The notes beneath the pieces were generated by a model. That model worked only from the letters and a program-made list of their open reading frames with translations. It was not told where the DNA came from and searched no databases. Shown here piece by piece: positions 15,501-23,713 of a stretch of 39,406 bases of DNA. Location of the stretch: contig JAAYYU010000367.1 of the NCBI GenBank assembly GCA_012515235.1, forward strand, positions 1-39,406, in the 5' to 3' direction. The position numbers and the translations under genes were made by a program. Position 1 is the stretch's first letter. Every line of letters starts with the position of its first letter. This DNA comes from Candidatus Anammoximicrobium sp. GTDB lineage: Bacteria > Planctomycetota > Planctomycetia > Pirellulales > Pirellulaceae.

Positions 15501-17073
15501 GGACGGAGTGCTGGAAGAACTGTATATCGAACGGGCCAGCCAGGACAATTACGTCGGCAACATCTACAAAGGCCGGATCGTCAACCTGGAACCGACGATT
15601 CAGGCGGCCTTTGTGGATTTCGGAGTCGGCCGGAACGGATTCCTGCACATCAGCGACGTCGAGCCGCAGTACTTCCGCCAGGGCGGCTATGCTCCGGACG
15701 ACCCGGCGCTGGCCGGCAACGGCGGCCGGCACGACGACATCGACGACGGCGACGACGACGAGGAGGAGGAGGAAGCGGAACAGCGGCCGCGCCGCCGCAA
15801 CCGCGGACCGCGTGCAGGCGGCCGCCCCCGGTTCAAGCCCCCGATTCAGGACATCTTCCGCCGCGGCGACGAAGTGTTGGTCCAGGTCATCAAAGAGGGA
15901 ATCGGCACCAAGGGGCCGACGTTGTCGACCTACATCAGCATCCCCGGCCGGTATCTGGTGCTGATGCCCGCCCTGGGACGCGTCGGCGTCTCGCGGAAGA
16001 TCGAGGATGACGAGGAACGCCGCAAGCTGCGCGACACGATGCTGGAGCTGAATCCCCCCAAGGGCCTGGGCTTCATCGTCCGCACCGCCGGCCAGGGCCG
16101 CAGCCGCAAAGAATTGTCCCGCGACCTGGCGTTCTTGCTGCGGCTGTGGAAAGTCATTGTCCGCCGGGTCCGCAAGCAGCCGGCGCCCGTGGACATCTAC
16201 GAAGAAAGCGACATGATCATCCGCACGATTCGCGACATGTTCACCTCCGACGTGGACGCGATTTTCGTGGACGAGCCGAACGCCTTTGAGCGGGCCAAAG
16301 ACTTTCTGCAACTCACCATGCCGCGGTACGTCCACCGGCTGCAACTGTACGAAGGCCGGGAGCCGTTGTTCCACAAGTACAAACTGGAACACGAAATCAC
16401 GCGGATCTATAAACGCGAGGTGCCCTTGAAGGACGGCGGATCCATCGTCGTGGATCAGACGGAAGCGCTGGTGGCCATCGACGTCAACAGCGGCAACTTC
16501 CGCATCTCCGACTCGGCGGAGGAAGCCGCCTATCAACTGAACCTCACCGCAGCCAAGGAAATCGCCCGCCAATTGCGGCTCCGCGATCTGGGCGGCGTGA
16601 TCGTCAACGATTTCATCGACATGCGCCGCGAAAAGCACCGCCGGGGCGTCGAGCGCGCGCTGCGCGACGCCATGCGCCGGGATCGGGCCCGCGTGAAGAT
16701 CCTCCGCACCAGTCCGTTCGGCCTGATCGAAATGACCCGCCAGCGCATCCGGCCCAGCCTGAAACGCAACGTCTATACGGACTGCCCCTGCTGCAGCGGC
16801 CGCGGTGTGGTCAAGAAGGCGGAAAGCATGGCGATCGAAGTCGTCCGCATGCTGATGCTGGCCAGCCAGCAGCCCGGCGCGGCGCGCATGACCGTGCGGG
16901 TCAACGACGAGGTGGCTTCGTACTTGAACAACAAGAAGCGGAAGGACATCACCCGGCTGGAAGAGGATGGCGGCCTGATCGTCCAAATCCTGGGTAGCGA
17001 GGGCTTGTTCCCGGAGCACTTGGAGATCGACTGCCGCGACAAGGACGGCCGGGAAATCGAACTGCCGGGGTGA
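15439..17073 (+). CDS. rng: Ribonuclease E/G family endoribonuclease
   Basis: Protein of 544 residues, RNase G-like: catalytic core without the long RNase E C-terminal scaffold. The S1 RNA-binding domain (about 40-170) is split by an insertion of roughly 45 residues that is first acidic (DDIDDGDDDEEEEEAE) and then Arg-rich (RPRRRNRGPR). Metal-binding catalytic Asp348 is in AIDVNSGNF and Asp391 in VNDFIDM; the 43-residue spacing equals Asp303/Asp346 of E. coli RNase E. The zinc-link Cys pair is CPCC (449-452). The enzyme cuts single-stranded AU-rich RNA in mRNA decay and rRNA maturation. Start at ATG 15439, with GAGGAAAG upstream; overlaps the end of the DUF2344 gene. Transcribed together with it. 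Confidence 0.93.
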   Translation: MRKEMLINVSQPEECRIAIIEDGVLEELYIERASQDNYVGNIYKGRIVNLEPTIQAAFVDFGVGRNGFLHISDVEPQYFRQGGYAPDDPALAGNGGRHDDIDDGDDDEEEEEAEQRPRRRNRGPRAGGRPRFKPPIQDIFRRGDEVLVQVIKEGIGTKGPTLSTYISIPGRYLVLMPALGRVGVSRKIEDDEERRKLRDTMLELNPPKGLGFIVRTAGQGRSRKELSRDLAFLLRLWKVIVRRVRKQPAPVDIYEESDMIIRTIRDMFTSDVDAIFVDEPNAFERAKDFLQLTMPRYVHRLQLYEGREPLFHKYKLEHEITRIYKREVPLKDGGSIVVDQTEALVAIDVNSGNFRISDSAEEAAYQLNLTAAKEIARQLRLRDLGGVIVNDFIDMRREKHRRGVERALRDAMRRDRARVKILRTSPFGLIEMTRQRIRPSLKRNVYTDCPCCSGRGVVKKAESMAIEVVRMLMLASQQPGAARMTVRVNDEVASYLNNKKRKDITRLEEDGGLIVQILGSEGLFPEHLEIDCRDKDGREIELPG

Positions 17074-17213
17074 AACGCCGGACACGACCTGACGCTTGAC
17101 CGCTTCGGCAAACGGCAGGCGTCCGCCCAACGGTCTTCGTGAGTACCGCCCTGCTGGTACCCGGGAACCGCTGGGCCTCCCCGTCCGCGGGCCCCGAAGC
17201 GGCTCCGCCGCGT

Positions 17214-18209
17214 TCACACGCTTTCTACTGCCGCTCGGATCGCGTGCAAATTCGCGGCGGGGACGGTCTCCGGATCGAAGGTGCAACCGGGCGCGACGAT
17301 CAGCGGCCGGCCGCCCACCTGGCGGACGGCGTCGGCGACCTGCCGCCGGCAGTCCTCCGGCGTCCCGGATGCCATCGTGCCCAAGTTGTCCAAGCCTCCG
17401 CAAATCGCCGGTCGCAACGAGCCGGCGACCTCCGCCAGCGGCGGCCCGGCATAACGATCCGCCCAGTTCACCGCGTGGACCGGATACTCGGCAAAGCGGC
17501 CGAAATCGACCGCCTGCCCGCACACGTGCAGCAGATTGAAAACGGCCCGCTCCGCGCCGCCCAGAATCTGGAGATCGGTCGCCCGCACCAGGCGGTCGTA
17601 GTTGCCTGGTCCGTTTTCAGGCGTATCCAGCCAATCGTCGCGGACCGACAGGAAAATGCCGTCCGCGCCGGCGTCCAAACAGCGGCCGACAAAGTTGGCC
17701 AGCGACGCAGCGATGGTCTGCAACGCTTGCCCCAGCGCCTGGGGAGCCTCGCGAAGCAAACGCCACAGCCGCTCGTCCCGCGGATCCACCCCGCCGCCCA
17801 GCTTCGGCGGACCGTGCTTGCCGGCGGGTGGCGCTGCGAGCAGACGCAGGGTCGACCAGGCATTGAAGACGGTCGTCACCATCAGCAGCCGGCCCGCATA
17901 GCGTCTGGCCAACTCGTGGATCAGTTCCAGTTGCCGGCCGAAGCTGTCTTCATCACCCTGGAGGACCGTCAGACAATCCAGGTCGGCTGCACAGGAAATG
18001 ACTTCGTTGGGCAATCCGAGACGCGGGTAGCGGTTGTCGTCCATGATCTTGAGAAAGTCCAGATCATAGGTTTCGACGTGCCCCACGTGCGCCTCGACCG
18101 CCGCGGGTCCTGAGGCACACGCCAGCGGGAAATGGTGCCAAAACGACACCGGAGGACGATCCGGCCGGCGACCTTCCAGGACGGCAAACACACGTTCGAT
18201 TTTGTTCAT
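17214..18209 (-). CDS. Uroporphyrinogen decarboxylase-family protein (methyltransferase-like)
   Basis: Protein of 331 residues of the URO-D fold. It begins NKIERVFAVLEGRRPDRPPVSFWHHF and carries FLKIMDDNRYP, ADGIFLSVRDDW, NLLHVCGQ (the HxCG zinc/thiol motif of MtaA/CmuA-type members) and a C-terminal DPETVPAANLHAIR. Length and motifs fit the corrinoid-linked methyltransferase branch better than HemE, which acts in haem synthesis and has a different N-terminal Arg motif. Such genes are numerous in Planctomycetota and usually of unknown substrate. Start ATG is preceded by AGGA 9 bases upstream. Convergent with RNase E/G. Confidence 0.83.
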   Translation of the reverse strand: MNKIERVFAVLEGRRPDRPPVSFWHHFPLACASGPAAVEAHVGHVETYDLDFLKIMDDNRYPRLGLPNEVISCAADLDCLTVLQGDEDSFGRQLELIHELARRYAGRLLMVTTVFNAWSTLRLLAAPPAGKHGPPKLGGGVDPRDERLWRLLREAPQALGQALQTIAASLANFVGRCLDAGADGIFLSVRDDWLDTPENGPGNYDRLVRATDLQILGGAERAVFNLLHVCGQAVDFGRFAEYPVHAVNWADRYAGPPLAEVAGSLRPAICGGLDNLGTMASGTPEDCRRQVADAVRQVGGRPLIVAPGCTFDPETVPAANLHAIRAAVESV

Positions 18210-18484
18210 CTCAGTTTTCCTGGGGCAGTCTGCGGGTGCAGGCTGATTGGGACAAAGGGAACCAAGGGGGTAAACGCGACCTTGGGGACGCGAATGTCCG
18301 TTGTAACCCGTACCGTCTGCCCATTCTAGCCCGTCGGTGCGTCGCGTGACAACACGTCGCCCGGTGCGGCCGTCGTCATCCGCCGGGCCGTTCCAACAAG
18401 GCTCGGCTTTTCCGCCTCCAATTGTCGGGCACGACTCTCCTGCCGGGCCGCAAAGACGACTAGCGACCCGGCGGGTGGTTGTCT
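18210..18484. other. Divergent intergenic region (UroD-like / panD)
   Basis: About 275 bases separating two divergent genes, so both promoters should lie here. Only the panD -10 element could be placed with some confidence. No gene is seen. Confidence 0.45.
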
Positions 18485-18490
18485 TACAAT
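18485..18490 (+). promoter_or_regulatory. Putative -10 element of panD (leaderless start)
   Basis: TACAAT ends 6 bases before the panD ATG. A transcript starting at the usual distance would begin at or next to the A of the ATG, so the mRNA would have no leader. The -35 box is weak (GCGACC, 16 bases upstream). Confidence 0.45.
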
Positions 18491-18496
18491 AAGGCG

Positions 18497-18874
18497 ATGT
18501 ACCGCACCCTACTCAAATCCAAAATCCACCGCGCTCGCGTCACCGACGCCGACTTGCACTACCGCGGCAGCGTCACCGTCGACCGGCTGCTGCTGGAAGC
18601 GGCCGACATCCTCGAACACGAGCAGGTGGCGATCTACGACGTCACCAACGGCGCGCGTCTGACTACCTACGCCCTTTCCGGCCCGTCCGGCTCGGGCACG
18701 ATCTGCATCAACGGGGCCGCGGCCCACCTCGTCCGGCCGGGAGATCTGGTCATCATCGCCTCCTATGCCCAGTACGAGGACCAGGAGGCCCGCGCCCACC
18801 AGCCGCGCATCGTCTTGGTCGACGAGCAGAACCGATTCGTCTGTAAACGAACGCCTACGGCCAGCGACGAATGA
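18497..18874 (+). CDS. panD: Aspartate 1-decarboxylase
   Basis: Protein of 125 residues that makes beta-alanine from aspartate for pantothenate/CoA. The proenzyme self-cleaves between Gly24 and Ser25 (LHYRGSVTVD) to form the pyruvoyl group, and the numbering matches the E. coli enzyme exactly when the ATG at 18497 is used. Further signatures are NGARLTTY, GTICINGAAA and PGDLVIIASYAQ. The frame is open to a TTG at 18479, but that would lie upstream of the proposed -10 element. No Shine-Dalgarno sequence precedes the ATG. No other pantothenate genes are nearby. Confidence 0.96.
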   Translation: MYRTLLKSKIHRARVTDADLHYRGSVTVDRLLLEAADILEHEQVAIYDVTNGARLTTYALSGPSGSGTICINGAAAHLVRPGDLVIIASYAQYEDQEARAHQPRIVLVDEQNRFVCKRTPTASDE

Positions 18875-19026
18875 ACGCCCGGTGTCTTTGCGGGCTCCGC
18901 CGAAGCTCGCCAGGGGCCGATCCGCGGGGCTATCGGCGGACCGATGAGGGCAATGGCCGGCACGCCGGGCTTGTGGTAGCCTGGGCGGTTCACCGAACGT
19001 CTCGAAGGATGCCAAGGAGCCCCAAG

Positions 19027-20733
19027 ATGAGTGCGTTCCGCTGTTCGTTTGCCTGTGTGGTTGCCCTCGTCCTGGGCGGAACGCTGTGGGCGCAGAGCGA
19101 GTCCGTCACTTGGGTCCGCGAAGACTTTACGGGGCCCGGCGCCAGGCCGCCGGTGCAGGTGCCGGACGGAAACTCGCGGCTGACGGCGGAGGTTGTCGGC
19201 GGCGTGTTCCGGCTGGTGGACCTCGGCTCCGAACGGGGCGACCTGCTGACCTGCGAGCGAGCCTGGTGTGCGGACCCAGCCGCGGGCGCTTCCTGTCGCG
19301 CCTCGGTCAAGGTCGTGCGCAGTACGGGCCTGGCGGGAGTGATGATCGGGTTCAGCGACGGTGTCCACGAAGACCTGTTGACGCTTTATCCGGACCGCAT
19401 CGAGTTGCATCGGGCTCAGCAGGCTTTCCGCATGGACACGACGGACGATTTTCACGTGTACCAGGTCGATCTTCGCGGCACGGACATCACGGTCAGCGTC
19501 GATTCGCGGCCCGTGATTTGCGCGGCGGGGGCTTTGACGTTTCCGGCCCACCAGGGCCGCAACCGTTTCAGCTTCGGCAGCGGCGCCAGTGCCAGCCAGG
19601 GCGAATCGCATTGGCAATGGGTCGCCTGGACGGACGGCGTCGAGGCCTTGCGGAAACGTTGGCCGGTGTCGGCGACGGCCGAGCAGATAACGGTCTTCAA
19701 GCAGGACGACGTTTACGCCTGCTTTCCCAGTTTGTGGCGCGACCCCGCGACGGGCCGGCTGTACACCACGTTCTCCAAGCGGACGGTGCGGACCCATTAC
19801 GAGACGCTGGACGCGGCCCGCGGCGTGATGGAAAGCGACGACGGCGGCCGTACCTGGCGCGACGTGGAACAACTGCCGGCCGGGATCGTCGGGCCGAGGC
19901 CCCCGGCGGCCCGGACCGTGGCAGACGGCGTCCTAGTGCGGATCGGCCACAACTGGCGGCGCTGGTTCCCGCCGGAGCAACGTCCGGCCTACGAGGGCAA
20001 GTATCACATCGTGACGTCCGCCTCGTACCGCCCGGACTGGTTTGCCATCAACAGCGGGGGGTTTGTCGCCCGGTCCGAGGATGCCGGGAAGAGTTGGAGC
20101 AAGGTTGCGATCCCCGAACTGGACACCTACGCCTCGTGCTCCTCGCCGTGGTCCTTCCTGCCGCTTCGCGACGGCCGCCTTCTGCGCAGTTTCCTGGTGC
20201 GTTCCGGCCCCGGCGATTCGGGCGACGTCTGGGTGGCCACCACCCGCGACGGTCGAAGCGCGGAAACGGTGCGCGTGATGGGCGATCCGGAGGAAAAGCT
20301 GAAATTCACTGAGGAAACGCTGGCGCACGAGACCTCGGACGGCGTCCTCTGGCTGCTGACTCGCGTCGAGGGCGGCGACGATCATCTGTGGCAAGCCGTC
20401 TCGCGGGATGGCGGGCGCACGTGGTCCGCAGCCAAGAGCCCGATCCGCGGGCATCCGCCCAGCGGCCTCGTACAACTGGCCGACGGCCGGCTGGTGCTCA
20501 CCTACGGATTCCGTCACCCGCCCTACGGAATCCGCGCGGTGGTCTCGCGGGATGAGGGGGTGACATGGGACACGGACCACTTGGTCGTCCTCCGCAACGA
20601 CGGCGCCGGATACGACCTCGGCTACCCGGTCAGCCTGGTCTTGCCCGACCAGACCATCGTCACGATCTACTACTTCGTCCTGCCCGCCGACGGGATCAAC
20701 CACATCGCCTGCACCCGCTGGCGGTGCGACTAA
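19027..20733 (+). CDS. Exported sialidase/BNR-repeat-like protein
   Basis: Protein of 568 residues. A signal peptide (FRCSFACVVALVLGGTLWAQ, cut after about residue 22) is followed by a beta-rich N-terminal domain (about 25-205) that may be a laminin-G/concanavalin-like carbohydrate-binding domain. The C-terminal part is a sialidase-type beta-propeller with four Asp-box motifs: SDDGGRTW near 270, SEDAGKSW near 350, SRDGGRTW near 459 and SRDEGVTW near 507. The catalytic Arg triad of true sialidases could not be confirmed by eye, so glycoside substrate and even activity are open. Start fixed by AAGGAG 7 bases before the ATG. Probably acts in the periplasm or outside on glycans. Confidence 0.85.
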   Translation: MSAFRCSFACVVALVLGGTLWAQSESVTWVREDFTGPGARPPVQVPDGNSRLTAEVVGGVFRLVDLGSERGDLLTCERAWCADPAAGASCRASVKVVRSTGLAGVMIGFSDGVHEDLLTLYPDRIELHRAQQAFRMDTTDDFHVYQVDLRGTDITVSVDSRPVICAAGALTFPAHQGRNRFSFGSGASASQGESHWQWVAWTDGVEALRKRWPVSATAEQITVFKQDDVYACFPSLWRDPATGRLYTTFSKRTVRTHYETLDAARGVMESDDGGRTWRDVEQLPAGIVGPRPPAARTVADGVLVRIGHNWRRWFPPEQRPAYEGKYHIVTSASYRPDWFAINSGGFVARSEDAGKSWSKVAIPELDTYASCSSPWSFLPLRDGRLLRSFLVRSGPGDSGDVWVATTRDGRSAETVRVMGDPEEKLKFTEETLAHETSDGVLWLLTRVEGGDDHLWQAVSRDGGRTWSAAKSPIRGHPPSGLVQLADGRLVLTYGFRHPPYGIRAVVSRDEGVTWDTDHLVVLRNDGAGYDLGYPVSLVLPDQTIVTIYYFVLPADGINHIACTRWRCD

Positions 20734-20739
20734 AAAGCC

Positions 20740-20773
20740 GGCCCTTGCCGTTCGGCTGCGGCTGGCAAGGGCC
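20740..20773 (-). terminator. Intrinsic terminator of the Gfo/Idh/MocA gene
   Basis: Perfect 10-bp stem GGCCCTTGCC / GGCAAGGGCC with a 14-base loop. On the minus strand it is followed by GGC and five Ts (20736-20732). It lies about 85 bases past the stop codon of the minus-strand oxidoreductase and directly after the sialidase-like stop, so it may work in both directions but has the T-run only for the minus strand. Confidence 0.65.
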
Positions 20774-20856
20774 TCGGCCCCAGGCTTTGCTCGTCAGGCA
20801 ATTCCATCCTGAAACGCCATGTCGTTGAGACGCATGTCCGCCAGAAAGAATCTTGG

Positions 20857-22158
20857 TCAAAAGATCACGGACCAGGGCGCGCGGGCCGCCCGGTGGAGCA
20901 TGGCGTTGGCCTGGGGGTCGTCGAGGAAGCGTTCGGCCTGGGGGTCCCATTTCAGCGAACGGCCCAGGCGGAGGCCGATGTTCGCCGCGTGGCAGATGGT
21001 GGTCGCGCGGTGGGCGCTTTCGGGGTGACAAATGGGCTGCTTGCGGCTCTTGATACAGTCGAGCCAGTTGCGGACGTGGTCGCCCGTTTGAGCCCAACTT
21101 GGGGCGGCGATATTCCTGGCCTGCAGGATCGACGCGGGCTCGGCGGTCACCTTGTTGGTCTGATCGTCCACCTGGATCCAGCCGTCGGAGCCGACAAAGC
21201 GGATGTAGCGGTCCTGGAACAGGCCGCTGGAGCGGATGATGATCTTTACGCCGTCGGCGTAGGTGCAGGTGCAGTCGGCAAGCACGGGGGTCTCGCTGAA
21301 CGCGTCAGGCTTCCATGTGGCGGTGCCCTCGTACAGGACGGGGCCCGTGTCGTCGCGCTGCAGGCCCCACTGGGCGATGTCCGTGTAGTGGCAGCCCATG
21401 CCGATGATCGGCCCGGCCCCGACGTCCCAGAAATAGTTCCAACCGCTCACATAGGCCGGAACGTACGGATGCCAAGGCGTGGGACCAAGCCACATGTCGT
21501 AGTCGAAGCCCTCCGGCACGGCACGCGGCGTGTCCAGGGCGACCGTCGGCCCCTCCCACACCTGGCAGATGATCGTGTGGACCTTGCCGATCATCCCGCT
21601 GCGGGCCGCCTCGACCTGGAACGCGTACGAGCCCACCGAGCGGCGCTGATGGCCGGCCTGGTACACGGTCCCGTAGCGGGCCATCGTGTCGGCCATCGCC
21701 CGGCTTTCGCCGATGGCCAGCGAGACGGGCTTCTCGCAGTAGACGTCCTTGCCCGACCGGGCGGCCAGGATCGACAGCGGCGTGTGCCAGCGGTCGCCCG
21801 TAGCGATCAACACGGCGTCGATGTCCGAGCGGGCCAGCAGATCGCGGAAGTCGGGATAGGCGGCACAGTCTTCGTTTGCGTTGTGGGTGTCCACGACCTT
21901 CTTGGCCGCAGCTAACCGGTTCGACCGGCAGTCGGACACGGCGAGGCACCGCAGGTCGTCGAACATCAGGAAATGAGGCAGAATCGCCGCACATCGTCCG
22001 CCATAGCCGATCACCCCCATCGTGATCCGCTCGCTGGGCGCAGGCGCGCCTAGGCCCAGGACGGAGGCCGGGACCACCAGCGGCGCAGTCAGCGCCATTC
22101 CCGTCGCGGCGCTGTGCTTGAGAAAACTACGGCGGCTCAGATTCGGCGTCATTTCCAT
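20857..22158 (-). CDS. Gfo/Idh/MocA-family oxidoreductase with Tat signal
   Basis: Protein of 433 residues, NAD(P)-dependent sugar or polyol dehydrogenase family. A twin-arginine signal (SRRSFLK at residues 8-14, then a hydrophobic run to about 35) directs it to the periplasm with cofactor already bound. The Rossmann motif is MGVIGYGGR, the substrate-loop motif EKPVSLA is present, and the C-terminal domain contains WNYFWDVGAGPIIGMGCHYTDIAQW. Tat-exported members of this family are expanded in Planctomycetota; most lack an assigned substrate. The start has AGGAG 7 bases upstream. Convergent with the sialidase-like gene; a glycan-related role is inferred from that neighbour only. Confidence 0.92.
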   Translation of the reverse strand: MEMTPNLSRRSFLKHSAATGMALTAPLVVPASVLGLGAPAPSERITMGVIGYGGRCAAILPHFLMFDDLRCLAVSDCRSNRLAAAKKVVDTHNANEDCAAYPDFRDLLARSDIDAVLIATGDRWHTPLSILAARSGKDVYCEKPVSLAIGESRAMADTMARYGTVYQAGHQRRSVGSYAFQVEAARSGMIGKVHTIICQVWEGPTVALDTPRAVPEGFDYDMWLGPTPWHPYVPAYVSGWNYFWDVGAGPIIGMGCHYTDIAQWGLQRDDTGPVLYEGTATWKPDAFSETPVLADCTCTYADGVKIIIRSSGLFQDRYIRFVGSDGWIQVDDQTNKVTAEPASILQARNIAAPSWAQTGDHVRNWLDCIKSRKQPICHPESAHRATTICHAANIGLRLGRSLKWDPQAERFLDDPQANAMLHRAARAPWSVIF

Positions 22159-22222
22159 CGGGTTGCTCCTCTACGTGGGACAGCGGGGCGAAAGCGAGAC
22201 GCAATCGGTCTCCTGGATAGAT

Positions 22223-22250
22223 ATCGTAGCCGATTCTCCTGCGGATGCAA
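22223..22250 (-). promoter_or_regulatory. Putative sigma70-type promoter of the Gfo/Idh/MocA gene
   Basis: On the minus strand: TTGCAT, 16-base spacer, TACGAT. Predicted start near 22216, leader of about 58 bases ending in AGGAG before the ATG. The spacing equals that of the other candidate promoters at 3863 and 32136. Confidence 0.5.
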
Positions 22251-22463
22251 TTTCCCCACTCAGCAACGCCGGCACACGATTGTTGCGATCGGTCTGACGC
22301 AACGAGCATGACTGCTATCGCCGGCTCTCAAGCAGGACGCGGGCAGGTCGCTCCAGCGGCCTTTGCAGGTCTTGTTCGCACTGCCGCAGGATTCGCTCGC
22401 CCAGCCCGCGCTGGTCGCCGCAGCGATAGCAACGGCGGCCAGAAAAACGCCCCGGACTTCGGC

Positions 22464-22488
22464 CACCACGCTGCTTGCCAGCGTGGTG
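22464..22488. repeat. Perfect 10-bp hairpin with CTTGC loop
   Basis: CACCACGCTG, loop CTTGC, CAGCGTGGTG. It is the inverted counterpart of the hairpin inside the tandem array 45 bases further on; the flanking TTC-GAACA-like bases also match in inverted orientation, so the element is larger than the stem. Same loop as the hairpin at 31-49. Confidence 0.8.
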
Positions 22489-22532
22489 CCATGTTCAGAA
22501 GCCGCCACCGTCTCGCTCGCTGCATCCAGCAT

Positions 22533-22708
22533 CTTGAACACCGCTCTACGCTGGCAAGCAGCGTGGTGGCGAAGGGAGCGGATTTCGTGGAGATGTCTGG
22601 TCTTGAACACCGCTCCACGCTGGCAAGCAGCGTGGTGGCGAAGGGAGCGGATTTCGTGGAGATATCTGGTCTTGAACACCGCTCCACGCTGGCAAGCAGC
22701 GTGGTGGC
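22533..22708 (+). repeat. 69-bp tandem repeat, about 2.6 copies
   Basis: Units start at 22533, 22602 and 22671, each with CTTGAACACCGCT. The first two are full, the third stops after 38 bases (GTGGTGGC). Copies differ at very few positions (T/C at the eleventh-plus stem base, G/A near the end). Each unit carries the hairpin CCACGCTG-GCAAG-CAGCGTGG, imperfect in the first copy (TACGCTG). There are no spacers, so this is not a CRISPR. The period is a multiple of three, which makes open frames with a 23-residue repeat on both strands, but these have no start signal or homology. Confidence 0.9.
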
Positions 22709-22953
22709 TTTCCTGCGAATCAGCTAGTACCTCGGCTTGCCGCCAGTTCGCGCCGAAACGGGGAAGTCAGTTCAGCCGCCGTTGGTCCAGCGCGCGGGCC
22801 AAGATCAGCTCCTGCAGGGCCGGGTTGATCAGCCCACGGTCCGGCCTTGCCGTTGCTCTTCCTGCCCGCGTTGGCGCCGGGCATTGGCCAAGGTCGTGCC
22901 AGACTTCCAGACCGGGCCCCGTTCGCGCCGCTGCCAGCAGAGCGGATGGTGTG

Positions 22954-22959
22954 TACAAT
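22954..22959 (+). promoter_or_regulatory. Putative -10 element upstream of the VOC gene
   Basis: TGTACAATG contains TACAAT, identical to the proposed panD -10. The -35 is not recognisable. Leader length would be about 88 bases, ending with GGAGGAG before the ATG. Confidence 0.3.
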
Positions 22960-23053
22960 GAACACCGGCAATCGGGCGAGCGTCGCACTCGTTCGGGGAC
23001 CGGAGGGAAGGTTGAGACGTTGAATTGTAGCTGCCAACATTGTGGAGGAGACC

Positions 23054-23590
23054 ATGAGACGACGCGCGTTTATCGGTTGTGCGGCAGGACTGTCGCTGCT
23101 GCCCTGTCAGCATCAGCAGGCAGCGGAGTCAGCGGAGGCCGCGACGCCGGCTGCAGCGAAACGAACGGCCGTGCTGAAACTGACGCACCCAACGGTCGAC
23201 ATCGCCGTCGTGTGCAGCAGCTTCCAGGAGTCGCTACGTTTCTATCACGAGCAGTTGGGCTTCGAGATCGTGCAGGACATCCAGATTCCCGACGAAGTGG
23301 CCAAGGGTGCGGCCCTGGCGCCGCGCGGATTTCGCCAGGTGCGTCTGCGGGCGGGCGGCACGCTGATCAAGCTGATGGACATCGCCTCGCCTCCGTCACA
23401 ACGTTCGGACAAGTTCGCGGCGGGCGTCCGTTGGCTCACGTTCTTCGTGGAAGACGTGCGGCAGACCTTTGAACAGCTGAAGGCCCGCGGCGTGCGTTTC
23501 CTGGCGGCCCCCATCTCCGCGCCGGATGCGGCTGGGGTCGTCTGTGCGGTCGACCCCGACGGGCTCTTGCTGGAATTCGTTCAGAAGTAG
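23054..23590 (+). CDS. VOC (glyoxalase/bleomycin resistance-like) family protein, exported
   Basis: Protein of 178 residues. A twin-arginine-like signal (RRRAFIGCAAGLSLLPC) leads to a single VOC domain (about 40-178): LTHPTVDIAVVCSSFQESLRFYHEQLGFEIV, then DVRQTFEQLKARGVRF and the end motif VCAVDPDGLLLEFVQ, whose final Glu is the usual metal ligand. VOC proteins are metal-dependent lyases, isomerases or dioxygenases, or binding proteins; the substrate cannot be told. Cys17 could make it a lipoprotein, though Pro precedes it, which is unusual. Start at the ATG behind GGAGGAG. Followed by the six-hairpin glycosidase-like gene after 123 bases, possibly co-transcribed. Confidence 0.85.
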   Translation: MRRRAFIGCAAGLSLLPCQHQQAAESAEAATPAAAKRTAVLKLTHPTVDIAVVCSSFQESLRFYHEQLGFEIVQDIQIPDEVAKGAALAPRGFRQVRLRAGGTLIKLMDIASPPSQRSDKFAAGVRWLTFFVEDVRQTFEQLKARGVRFLAAPISAPDAAGVVCAVDPDGLLLEFVQK

Positions 23591-23713
23591 GGATGACGAG
23601 TTCCCGGTTCGCCGTGGACAAGTTCTCTGCCGGACATGGCGTCGGACCAGCGAGCTTGCTGTTCTGGGTCCGTCAGGACGCTGCACGGACATGCTGCAGA
23701 AAGGGTGTGACGG

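Larger units (their letters stand above)
22251..23053. other. Repeat-rich non-coding region
   Basis: Eight hundred bases without a supported gene. Frames of up to 160 codons exist on both strands, but they are built from the repeats or are shadows of the next gene. The region contains an inverted hairpin (22464-22488), a 69-bp tandem array (22533-22708) and, near the right end, a TGTACAATG element likely to be the -10 of the VOC gene. The part 22720-22950 has no recognisable content; a decayed gene is possible. Confidence 0.6.

Noticed and set aside
15412..17523. Minus-strand open frame of 703 codons
   Set aside because: Shadow of the RNase E/G gene.
22533..22708. CRISPR array
   Set aside because: The copies are contiguous with a 69-bp period and no variable spacers; no cas genes are nearby.
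22245..22727. Plus-strand frame with a 23-residue protein repeat (LEHRSTLASSVV)
   Set aside because: The repeat stems from the 69-bp DNA repeat whose length is divisible by three; the opposite strand is open for the same reason. No ribosome binding site or homology.
22363..23472. Plus-strand frame of 369 codons overlapping the VOC gene
   Set aside because: It is out of frame with the VOC domain and consists of repeat-derived and low-complexity sequence.
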